The notes under the pieces: model-generated
The model's input: only the letters and a program-made list of their open reading frames with translations
The model's database searches: none
What the model was told of the DNA's origin: nothing
Program-made: the position numbers and the translations under genes
Part shown: piece after piece, positions 56,410-64,000 of the stretch
How the letters are laid out: each line of letters starts with the position of its first letter
How positions within the stretch are numbered: position 1 is the stretch's first letter
Assembly: GCF_017811175.1 (NCBI RefSeq)
Contig: NZ_JACWIJ010000002.1
Coordinates: forward strand, 2,976,001 to 3,040,000
DNA: 64,000 nucleotides
Direction: 5' to 3'
Source of the DNA: Melaminivora jejuensis
GTDB taxonomy: Bacteria; Pseudomonadota; Gammaproteobacteria; Burkholderiales; Burkholderiaceae_C

Positions 56410-57757
56410 GTTTCCTGCCGCATAGGCAGCTCAGAAAACGCCGCCGCCACCCAGGAGAACTCTGATGCCGTTTCCTGCCGCATAGGCAGCTCAGAAAACC
56501 GATGGCGGCGAGTTCCTGGCCGATCTCGAGTTTCCTGCCGCATAGGCAGCTCAGAAATGCAGGAGCAGACACAGCTGGAGCAGTCTCAGGTTTCCTGCCG
56601 CATAGGCAGCTCAGAAAAGTTCCTGCAGCGGAATCAAACGCGGAATGAAGTTTCCTGCCGCATAGGCAGCTCAGAAATCACCCCAGGCGAAAGGCTCGGT
56701 GAAGGTGAAGTTTCCTGCCGCATAGGCAGCTCAGAAAAATGCAATGCCGCTGCATGAATCTATCGATGCGTTTCCTGCCGCATAGGCAGCTCAGAAAAGT
56801 ACGCGGCTGGCCTCTGCGGCATTGGCGCTGTTTCCTGCCGCATAGGCAGCTCAGAAAAGAGGGGCATCCGTGGGTGGCGTATATGTCGCGTTTCCTGCCG
56901 CATAGGCAGCTCAGAAAGACACCAGTCCCAAAGACGCGCAAGACGAGGCGTTTCCTGCCGCATAGGCAGCTCAGAAAGCCCAGCAGGCCATCGTCGGCGC
57001 ATTGGAGTAGTTTCCTGCCGCATAGGCAGCTCAGAAAAGCATCAGCACCACCGTGGCCGCCCAGGCAGCGTTTCCTGCCGCATAGGCAGCTCAGAAAATC
57101 GGCAGCCATGCGCTCCGCAGCCCGGCGGGGTTTCCTGCCGCATAGGCAGCTCAGAAATTGATGGCTTTTTGCAATTGAGCCAGCGCCCTGTTTCCTGCCG
57201 CATAGGCAGCTCAGAAACGGTCAAAGCCTGGGCGCTCCACGTAGTCGCGGTTTCCTGCCGCATAGGCAGCTCAGAAATGTCCTCGGCACACTGCTGGCAC
57301 GGGTGGCACGTTTCCTGCCGCATAGGCAGCTCAGAAAAGCAGCCGGGCGGGGTAGGTGGTGGGTGCCGTGTTTCCTGCCGCATAGGCAGCTCAGAAATTG
57401 CCAATCGAGCCTGCCCGTGGCCAGGTGGTGTTTCCTGCCGCATAGGCAGCTCAGAAAGTCAGCATCACCCATGGCCACGTCGAGTGCGTGTTTCCTGCCG
57501 CATAGGCAGCTCAGAAAGAGAAATGCCCGAGCTGCGGCGCACAGGTTTTGTTTCCTGCCGCATAGGCAGCTCAGAAAAATCCGCCATCGTCGGCGTGATG
57601 CACGACATCGTTTCCTGCCGCATAGGCAGCTCAGAAAGCGCAGGCCCGCGCCGGAAATGCCCAGGCGCTGTTTCCTGCCGCATAGGCAGCTCGGAAAAGC
57701 ACGGGCGGAGGCATCAGGTGGCGGTGTTTGTTTCCTGCCCCATAGGCAGCTCAAAAA
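56410..57757 (+). CRISPR. Type I-F CRISPR array, 23 repeats / 22 spacers
   Basis: 28-nt repeats beginning GTTTCCTGCC and ending CTCAGAAA occur at exactly 60-nt spacing from 56410 to 57730, so all 22 spacers are 32 nt. The Cas6f stem CTGCC...GGCAG is in every standard repeat. The last two repeats are altered (57670: TCGGAAA; 57730: CTGCCC and TCAAAAA), placing the leader on the left. It directly follows csy4 in the operon's orientation. The array ends 4 bp from the uvrA stop. Confidence 0.99.
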
Positions 57758-57761
57758 ATCA

Positions 57762-60700
57762 TCAGCGGGCTGCAGGCCGCCCAGAGGCTGTCAAATACCG
57801 CCGCAAATACGCCCCCGTATGGCTGGCCGGATTCGCCGCCACCTCCTCGGGCGTCCCTTGCGCCACCACGCGCCCGCCGCCTGCGCCGCCCTGCGGCCCC
57901 ATGTCGATGACCCAGTCCGCCGTCTTGATGACGTCCAGGTTGTGCTCGATCACGACCAGCGTGTTGCCTGCGTCGCGCAGGCGCGTGAGCACCTGCAAGA
58001 GCAGATCGACATCGGCAAAGTGCAGGCCGGTCGTCGGCTCGTCCAGGATGTAGAGCGTGCGCCCGGTATCGCGGCGCGAGAGTTCCTGCGCGAGCTTCAC
58101 GCGCTGCGCCTCGCCGCCCGACAGCGTGGTGGCGCTCTGGCCCAGGCGGATGTACGACAGGCCGACTTCCAGCAGCGTCTGCAGCTTGCGCGAGATCGTC
58201 GGCACGTCCTTGAACAGCAAGTAGGCGTCCTCCACCGTCAGGTCGAGGATCTGCGCGATGTTGCGCCCCTTCCAGTGGACTTCCAGCGTCTCGCGGTTGT
58301 AGCGCTGGCCGTGGCACACGTCGCAGGGCACATAGACGTCGGGCAGAAAGTGCATCTCCACCTTGACCACGCCGTCGCCCTGGCAAGCCTCGCAGCGCCC
58401 GCCGCCTGACGCTTGCGCCACGTTGAAGGAAAACCGCCCCGGCCCATAGCCGCGCTCGCGCGCCGTGGTGGTTTCGGCCATCAATTCGCGGATCGGCGTG
58501 AACAGCCCCGTGTAGGTCGCCGGGTTGCTGCGCGGCGTGCGGCCTATAGGCGACTGATCGACGTTGATGACCTTGTCGAAGTATTCGATGCCCTCGATGG
58601 CGTCATGCTCGGCCGGCTCGTCGTGCGCGCGGTAGAGCTGGCGCGCCACGGCCTTGAGCAGGGTGTCGTTGACCAGCGTGCTCTTGCCCGAGCCGGATAC
58701 GCCGGTGACGCAGGTCAGCAGGCCGACGGGGAAGGACACGCTCACGTCCTGCAGGTTGTGCCCGCGCGCGCCCAGCACGCGCAGCGCCTGCAGGCTGCCC
58801 TGCGTGGCGCGGTGCTCGGCCAGGCGCTGCTGGCGGCGCTGGCTGGCGGCGGTTTCGGGGAAGCGCGATTTTTTCGGCTTGGCGGGTGCCGCATCCTGAC
58901 CTTCAGCGACCACCGGCAGCCAGGGCGTGCGCCGCGCTGGCACGGCGATTTTTTCTGGCCCGACAGGTACTGGCCGGTCAGCGATTGCGCGCTGGCGGCC
59001 AGATCGGCCGCCGTGCCCTGCGCCATGACGCGCCCGCCGTGTACGCCCGCGCCCGGCCCCATGTCGATCACGTGGTCGGCGGCGCGGATCATGTCCTCGT
59101 CGTGCTCGACCACCAGCACGCTGTTGCCAATATCGCGCAGCCGCGTGAGTGTGGCGATCAGCCGGTCGTTGTCGCGCTGGTGCAAGCCGATGCTGGGCTC
59201 GTCGAGCACGTACATGACGCCCGTGAGGCCGCTGCCGATCTGGCTGGCCAGGCGGATGCGCTGGGCCTCGCCGCCGCTCAGGGTGTCGGCGCTGCGCGCC
59301 AGGCTCAGGTAGGACAGGCCGACATCGTTGAGGAAAGTCAGGCGCGCGGCGATCTCGCGCACGATGCGCGCGGCAATCTCGGCCTTGGCGCCGGGCAGTT
59401 GCAACTGCTCGAACCAGGCCAGCGCATCGGCCAGCGTGTACGTGCTGATCTCGTGGATGGCCAGGGCCGCGCCGCCCTCGCCCACCTTGACGGCGCGCGC
59501 CTCGGGCCTGAGGCGCGCACCCGCGCAGGCCGGGCAGGGCTGGCACTGGCGATAGCGCGCCAGCTCCTCGCGCACCGTGGCGGAGTCGGTATCGCGCCAG
59601 CGCCGCTCCATGTTGGGGACGATGCCCTCGAAGGGGTGGTGCTTGACGATGGCCTCACCCTTGCGCTCGCCGCTGCCCAGCACGTAGGAGAAGGCAATCT
59701 CCTGCTCGCCCGAGCCGTGCAGCAGCACCTGTTGCACGTCCTGCGGCAACTGCTCGAAAGGCGCCTGCGCGTCGAAGCCGTAGTGCGCCGCCAGGCTCTC
59801 GATCATGGCGAAGTAATGGGCGTTGCGCCGATCCCAGCCGCGAATCGCGCCGCCGGCCAGGCTCAGTTCAGGGTGGGCGACGATGCGCGCCGGGTCGAAC
59901 ACCTCCACCTCGCCGATGCCGTCGCAGCGCGGGCAGGCGCCCGAGGGCGAGTTGAAGGAAAACAGCCGTGGCTCCAGCTCCGCCAGCGCGTAGCTGCACA
60001 CCGGGCAGGCAAAGCGGCTGGAAAACAGATGCTCGGCGCCTGAGTCCATCTCCAGCGCCAGCACGCGCCCGGCGCCTTCGGCTGCGCCCACGCGCAGCAC
60101 CGCCTCGATGCTCTCGGCCAGGCGCTGGCGTGCGTCGGGGCGCACCTTGAGGCGGTCGATAACGACATCGATGTCGTGCTTCTCGGTCTTTTTCAGCGGT
60201 GGCAGGTTCTCGGCTTCGACGATCTGCCCGTCGATGCGAAAGCGCACATAGCCCAGCTGCTGCATCTGCGCCAGCACTTCGGTGAACTCGCCTTTTTTCT
60301 GGCGCGCCAGCGGCGCCAGCAGCACCAGCCGCGTGTCCGGCGGCAGCGCCAGCACGGCGTCCACCATCTGGCTGACGGTCTGCGCCGACAGTGGCAGGCC
60401 ATGCTCGGGGCAATAGGGCGTGCCGGCGCGGGCGTACAGCAGGCGCAGGTAGTCGTGTACCTCGGTCACCGTGCCCACGGTGGAGCGCGGGTTGTGGCTG
60501 GTGGCTTTTTGCTCGATGGCAATGGCCGGCGACAGGCCTTCGATCAGATCGACATCGGGCTTGTCCAGCCGGCCCAGGAACTGGCGCGCATAGCTCGACA
60601 GACTCTCCACATAGCGCCGCTGGCCCTCGGCGTACAGCGTGTCGAAGGCCAGGCTGGACTTGCCCGAGCCGGACAGCCCGGTGATGACCACCAGCCGGTT

Positions 60701-60883
60701 GCGCGGGATGTCCAGGTCGATGTTCTTCAGGTTGTGCGTGCGCGCGCCGCGGATGCTGATGCGCTGCTCGCGCAGGGCCTGGGCCAGATAGGCGCCGTGG
60801 CCGGCAGAGCGGTCGGTTGCGTCGTCGGGGGCAGGTTCACGGTGGGCGGGGCGGCGGCAAAACTGGTCATCATAGACAGCCAT
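57762..60883 (-). pseudogene. uvrA: UvrABC excision nuclease subunit A, frameshifted
   Basis: N-terminal part from ~60883: [20 protein letters not shown], Walker [21 protein letters not shown], zinc-finger pairs CPVCSYAL...CPRCDG, and [20 protein letters not shown]; it ends at [11 protein letters not shown]. The C-terminal ABC ([58 protein letters not shown]) is in another frame. One additional T (plus strand) in the T6 run 58949-58954 joins them. A second missing base at GGGG 60848-60851 may hide the true start [13 protein letters not shown]. UvrA recognises bulky DNA lesions. An essential repair gene is unlikely to be dead, so error is suspected. Confidence 0.93.
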
Positions 60884-60933
60884 GCCGACCAGGGGCGGGC
60901 GTGCGCCACAACCCGCATTGCAGCCCTGTATTT

Positions 60934-60993
60934 TGTATGAAATCAGCCTCAAACCCAATACTGTCAAGCGCTAACAGCTATATAAAAAGAAGC
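60934..60993 (+). repeat. Dispersed ~60-bp intergenic element, copy 14
   Basis: Forward orientation: TGTATGAAATCAGCCTCAAA, CCCAATACTGTCAAGCGCTA, ACAGCTATATAAAAAG. It lies upstream of uvrA, 6 bp before the insertion-sequence target duplication. Confidence 0.85.
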
Positions 60994-60999
60994 GGAACA

Positions 61000-61009
61000 C
61001 CCTGCGCCT
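61000..61009 (+). repeat. 10-bp target-site duplication (left copy)
   Basis: CCCTGCGCCT flanks the insertion sequence; the right copy is at 62217-62226. Confidence 0.9.
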
Positions 61010-62216
61010 CAGGGCGATCGCATCTAAATTTTGAGCCAATCTTGATGCAAAGTGCAGGCTCCTAAAGCCAACCGGATGCGACCTTGAGCCTGCTGCAACT
61101 GCTCCAACAAATTCCCGATCCCCGTGTGCAGCGCACCCGCCGCCATGAGCTCATCGACTTGCTGGCTATCGCCCTGTGCGCTACTGTCGCCGGAGCAGAC
61201 AACTGGATCGAGACGGTGGAGTTTGCCCAGGCCCACCAGGCCTGGCTGCAACGCTTTTTGCGCCTGCCCTGCGGCATTGCCTCGCACGACACCTTCGCGC
61301 GGGTCTTTCGCCGCCTGGATCCACATGCACTCGAACAGGTCTTGCAGCAATGGCTCAAGGGTATGTCTGCGAGCGCCTCGGGCCATGTGGCCATCGATGG
61401 CAAGAGCGTGCGCAGCGCCCACCGCAAGGGCAAGGGTGCGCACCACAGTTTGCATTTGGTCAGCGCCTGGGCATCTGAGCAGCGCTTGCTGCTGGGCCAG
61501 CGCAAGGTCGATGGCAAGAGCAACGAGATCACGGCCATTCCTGAGTTGCTCAAGTTGTTGGACATTGGTGGGTGCACCATCACCATCGATGCCATGGGCT
61601 GCCAAAAAGCCATTGCCAAGCAAATCGCCGACCAAGGTGCCCACTACGTGCTCAGCCTCAAGGGCAATCAGCGGCACATGTTCAACGTGTGCAAGAAACA
61701 CTTTGAAAGCGCTGAAGCTGACAGGGGCCAGCAAACGTTCAGTGACTCAGACAAAGGCCACGGGCGCATCGAGACGCGCAAGTACCAGGTGTCGGCACTG
61801 CCGCCGGCGCTGCAGCGTGCGGCCCAGCACTGGCCCCAGCTGCAAAGCGTGGTGCGCGTGGTGCGCACGCGCCAACTGCCAGGCCAAGAGCGAGTCGGCG
61901 AACAAACCAGCTACTACCTCAGCAGCCTGAGCGCACACACCAGCGCCCAGCAAATGGCGCAATACATCCGGGGGCACTGGAGCGTGGAAAACCAGCTGCA
62001 CTGGAGCCTGGATGTGGGCATGGGCGACGACAGCGGTCTGAGCCAGAAAGACCACGCTGCGCACAACCAAGCGCTGCTCAGGCGCATAGCCCAGCAGATG
62101 CTGCAAGCCGACACCAGCGTGAAGGCCGGACTCAAGGCCAAGCGCAAACGCGCGGGCTGGGACTTGACCTACTTGGAGCGGGTCATGGAGCTATGCATTT
62201 AGATGCGATCGCCCTG
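61010..62216 (+). mobile_element. ISAs1-family insertion sequence, apparently intact (1207 bp)
   Basis: The ends are perfect 20-bp inverted repeats: CAGGGCGATCGCATCTAAAT at 61010-61029 and its reverse complement at 62197-62216. A 10-bp duplication CCCTGCGCCT flanks it. One transposase gene fills the element. Perfect ends, target duplication and an intact gene suggest a recent insertion. Confidence 0.93.
61084..62202 (+). CDS. ISAs1 family transposase
   Basis: 372 residues. The DDE-type pattern of the ISAs1 family is visible: LLAIALCATVAGADNWIETV (N-terminal domain), SGHVAIDGKSVRSAHRKGKG (first Asp), GCTITIDAMGCQKAIAKQIA (second Asp) and YIRGHWSVENQLHWSLDVGM with the catalytic Glu. It catalyses cut-and-paste transposition of the element. 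The stop lies within the right inverted repeat. Confidence 0.95.
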   Translation: MSLLQLLQQIPDPRVQRTRRHELIDLLAIALCATVAGADNWIETVEFAQAHQAWLQRFLRLPCGIASHDTFARVFRRLDPHALEQVLQQWLKGMSASASGHVAIDGKSVRSAHRKGKGAHHSLHLVSAWASEQRLLLGQRKVDGKSNEITAIPELLKLLDIGGCTITIDAMGCQKAIAKQIADQGAHYVLSLKGNQRHMFNVCKKHFESAEADRGQQTFSDSDKGHGRIETRKYQVSALPPALQRAAQHWPQLQSVVRVVRTRQLPGQERVGEQTSYYLSSLSAHTSAQQMAQYIRGHWSVENQLHWSLDVGMGDDSGLSQKDHAAHNQALLRRIAQQMLQADTSVKAGLKAKRKRAGWDLTYLERVMELCI

Positions 62217-62226
62217 CCCTGCGCCT
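62217..62226 (+). repeat. 10-bp target-site duplication (right copy)
   Basis: CCCTGCGCCT, identical to 61000-61009. It ends 22 bp before the ATG of the following gene. Confidence 0.9.
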
Positions 62227-62248
62227 GACGCGCCCATCGATCGCCGCC

Positions 62249-63745
62249 ATGACCAGTCTGAACCAGCAGCGCACGCAAAAATACCTCCTCGCCCGCCGCC
62301 AGCACCCGGCCTGGCTGCTGCTGGCCTCGCGCCGCGCGCCGCTCATGCTCAGTTGCCTGGAGGCGCTGCTGGAGCACCAGCCCGGTGGCGTGCCGTTCGA
62401 TGCGGCGGTGCAGGCGCTGGCCGACATGCTGGCCGCGCACGCCAACGACAGCGACTTCGAGATCGACCCGACCGACACCGCCGCCCAGGCCCGGCGCGAA
62501 CTGCGTGAGTGGATCCGCCGCGCCCTCATCACCGAGCGCGAAGGTCGCATCTTCGAGACCGACGCGCTCAAGACCGCGCTGCGCTTCGTGGCCCAGCTCG
62601 ACAGCCGCATGATGACCTCCACCGCCTCGCGCCTGGCGACGGTGCAGCGCGAGATCGACAACCTGGCCACTGCGCTCGACCCCGACCCCGAGCGCCGCGC
62701 CGCGCACCTGGAGCGGCGCCTGGCCGAGCTGCGCCAGCAAATCGACGACGTGCGCGCCGGGCGCGTGCAGCCGCTGGCACCGGCGCAAGTCATCGAAGGC
62801 ATACGCGAGGTCTATACCCTGGCCAGCAGCCTGCGGGCGGACTTTCGCCGCGTGGAGGACTCCTGGCGCGAGGCCGACCGCGCGCTGCGCCAGGCCATCC
62901 TGAGCGCGCAGCAGCATCGCGGCGCCGTGATCGACCAGCTGCTGGGTGGCCACGCCGCGCTCTTGCACACGCAGGAGGGCCGGGTGTTCGAGAGCTTCCA
63001 GCAGCAGCTCGACGACCGGGCCGAGCTGGCCGACATGCGCGCGCACATCCGCGCCATCGACCAGCACCTGCTGGCCGGGCAGGCGCTGGACGATTTGCAG
63101 CGCAGCGAACTGCGCCTGCTGGTGCCCCAGCTCATCAAGGAAGCCAAGCTGGTGCAGGACGTGCGCGCGCGCAGCGAGCGCGAGGTGGCGCAGTTCATGA
63201 AGACCGGCCAGGCGGCGGAGAACCAGCGCGTCGGCCAATTGCTGGGCGACATCCTGAGCCAGGCCCTGGCCATCGACTGGAGCCGCCAGGCCACGCGCCG
63301 CAGCCCGGCGCCGCTGCTGCCGCTGTCGATCTCGCTGGCCAACCTGCCGCTGATCGAGCGCCTGCGCGCCAAGTCGCTCGATGGCGAGAGCGCCGCCGAA
63401 CTGCTGCTGACCCACCAATACGCGCAACTGGCCGACATGGACGCCGAGTTCTGGCAGGCCTTCGAGGGGCTGGATACTGAGGCGCTGCGCCGGGACACGC
63501 TGGCGCTGCTGGAAGCGCGCGGCCGACCTTTGAGCCTGGCCGAACTGGCCCGCGCCCTGCCGCCGGGCGAGCACGATCTGGAGACGCTGGCGCAGTGGCT
63601 GGCCTGGGCGGGTGAGGGCGGGGGCGACGTGCAGGGGCTGGAGGTCGAGCAGGTCGAGCTTGAGGGCGCGGATGGGCGAGCGTGGCGGTTTGTGGTGCCG
63701 AGGGTGGAGGTGGCGGTGGAAGGGCTGCAGGCAAGACCGGGCTGA
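62249..63745 (+). CDS. jetA: DUF3375 protein, JetA subunit of a Wadjet anti-plasmid system
   Basis: 498 residues. HPAWLLLASRRAPLMLSCLE near the N-terminus, then helical repeats with FRRVEDSWREADRALRQAIL, HTQEGRVFESFQQQLDDRAE and ENQRVGQLLGDILSQALAID, match DUF3375/JetA. JetA is the kleisin-like subunit that bridges the SMC-like JetC ring; with JetB and JetD the complex cleaves small circular plasmids. No jetB (DUF4194) follows: the next gene starts 97 bp away and is a nucleotidyltransferase. The insertion sequence ends 32 bp upstream of the start and may have removed or replaced its promoter. Confidence 0.85.
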   Translation: MTSLNQQRTQKYLLARRQHPAWLLLASRRAPLMLSCLEALLEHQPGGVPFDAAVQALADMLAAHANDSDFEIDPTDTAAQARRELREWIRRALITEREGRIFETDALKTALRFVAQLDSRMMTSTASRLATVQREIDNLATALDPDPERRAAHLERRLAELRQQIDDVRAGRVQPLAPAQVIEGIREVYTLASSLRADFRRVEDSWREADRALRQAILSAQQHRGAVIDQLLGGHAALLHTQEGRVFESFQQQLDDRAELADMRAHIRAIDQHLLAGQALDDLQRSELRLLVPQLIKEAKLVQDVRARSEREVAQFMKTGQAAENQRVGQLLGDILSQALAIDWSRQATRRSPAPLLPLSISLANLPLIERLRAKSLDGESAAELLLTHQYAQLADMDAEFWQAFEGLDTEALRRDTLALLEARGRPLSLAELARALPPGEHDLETLAQWLAWAGEGGGDVQGLEVEQVELEGADGRAWRFVVPRVEVAVEGLQARPG

Positions 63746-63801
63746 TGCTCGTCAAGCCCGCAGCGGCTGCGTATCACTGTGGCCACATGGACCGAGGTGA
63801 A

Positions 63802-63844
63802 ATTGGCCGTATGAATTTCAATTTCTAATTACTATACGGCCAAT
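63802..63844. promoter_or_regulatory. Large inverted repeat overlapping the start of the nucleotidyltransferase gene
   Basis: ATTGGCCGTAT (63802-63812) is the reverse complement of ATACGGCCAAT (63834-63844). The 21-bp centre is AT-rich, unlike its surroundings. The right arm includes the first two bases of the ATG at 63843, so a hairpin in RNA would hide the start codon; the site could also be an operator. Confidence 0.7.
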
Positions 63845-64000
63845 GGATTTCATCGCCTTGCCCGACAACGCTGTGCGTCAGGCCATCGACGCCTGTACCG
63901 TGTTCGAGGAGCATGCCCGCGTGCGGCGCGAAGGTGAACGCTTTCAGGGAGGGATGTACTGGAAGCGCCAGGGGGTGTACGAATACCTGGTGCGCACCGA
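63843..64000 (+). CDS. GSU2403-type nucleotidyltransferase-fold protein (3' end cut off by window)
   Basis: 53 codons are visible from ATG 63843: MDFIALPDNAVRQAIDACTV, FEEHARVRREGERFQGGMYW, KRQGVYEYLVRT. The segment with YWKRQG(V)YEYLVRT is the recognised start of the GSU2403 family nucleotidyltransferases, which often occur alone in accessory regions. The rest lies beyond the window. It is downstream of jetA on the same strand but separated by a palindrome, so it is probably independently controlled. Confidence 0.75.
   Translation, partial: MDFIALPDNAVRQAIDACTVFEEHARVRREGERFQGGMYWKRQGVYEYLVRT

Noticed and set aside
56306..58053. Open frames with repeated FLSCLCGRK, SELPMRQE or VSCRIGSSE
   Set aside because: Translations of the 28-nt I-F repeat at a 60-nt period; the constant spacing keeps frames open artificially.

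Overview
The window (about 65-70 % GC, strong codon bias, Betaproteobacterial gene types) comes from a member of the Comamonadaceae (Acidovorax/Alicycliphilus/Melaminivora-like); the genus is inference. It is a chromosomal segment carrying a cytochrome cd1 nitrite reductase gene (denitrification), aerobic fatty/keto-acid catabolism genes, cell-division genes and two different CRISPR-Cas loci.

Layout. 1-5448: the 3' end of a type I-C cas2 followed by a leader and a 71-repeat I-C array. 5491-16003: housekeeping and membrane genes, including an SPFH/SHOCT - DUF4178 - DUF350 operon, a Fur-box-preceded DUF2061 gene, threonine deaminase, GTP-type PEP carboxykinase, a phosphoesterase, a universal stress protein and a flavin reductase. 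16028-24523, minus strand: minE-minD-minC, pssA, an enoyl-CoA hydratase with two acyl-CoA dehydrogenases, an acetoacetyl-CoA synthetase and a small DUF6139 protein. 24690-45833: ubiquinone hydroxylase, diguanylate cyclase, NCS2 permease, L,D-transpeptidase, secreted small proteins, an ABC binding protein, hemerythrin, chemoreceptor, cobalamin adenosyltransferase, D-lactate dehydrogenase-like oxidase, cytochrome c, MFS and DMT transporters, a TonB receptor and nirS. 45893-57757: pyrF, then a type I-F locus (cas1, cas2-3, csy1-4, 23-repeat array) with a higBA toxin-antitoxin pair inserted on the opposite strand between cas2-3 and csy1. 57762-64000: uvrA, an intact ISAs1-type insertion sequence with a 10-bp target duplication, a JetA (DUF3375, Wadjet) gene with no jetB after it, and the start of a GSU2403-type nucleotidyltransferase gene.

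The most notable signal is the 150-bp region between higB and csy1. It holds a single degenerate I-F repeat (intact Cas6f hairpin) in the higBA leader on the minus strand, plus two copies of a 19-bp operator-like sequence between the divergent toxin and Cascade genes. This suggests that the toxin-antitoxin pair and the CRISPR effector regulate each other, in the manner of CRISPR-regulated toxin-antitoxins or Cas-regulating guides. That link is a hypothesis.

Two background features affect reading. First, at least eight genes (uspA, minC, an acyl-CoA dehydrogenase, the acetoacetyl-CoA synthetase, a cytochrome c, csy1, csy3, uvrA) are each broken by what looks like one missing base, nearly always in a homopolymer run. 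Consensus-sequence error is more likely than eight real pseudogenes. Second, a dispersed element of about 60 bp occurs at least 14 times, mostly at gene ends, and twice in frame inside genes (acetoacetyl-CoA synthetase and cas2-3). I saw no tRNA or rRNA genes.
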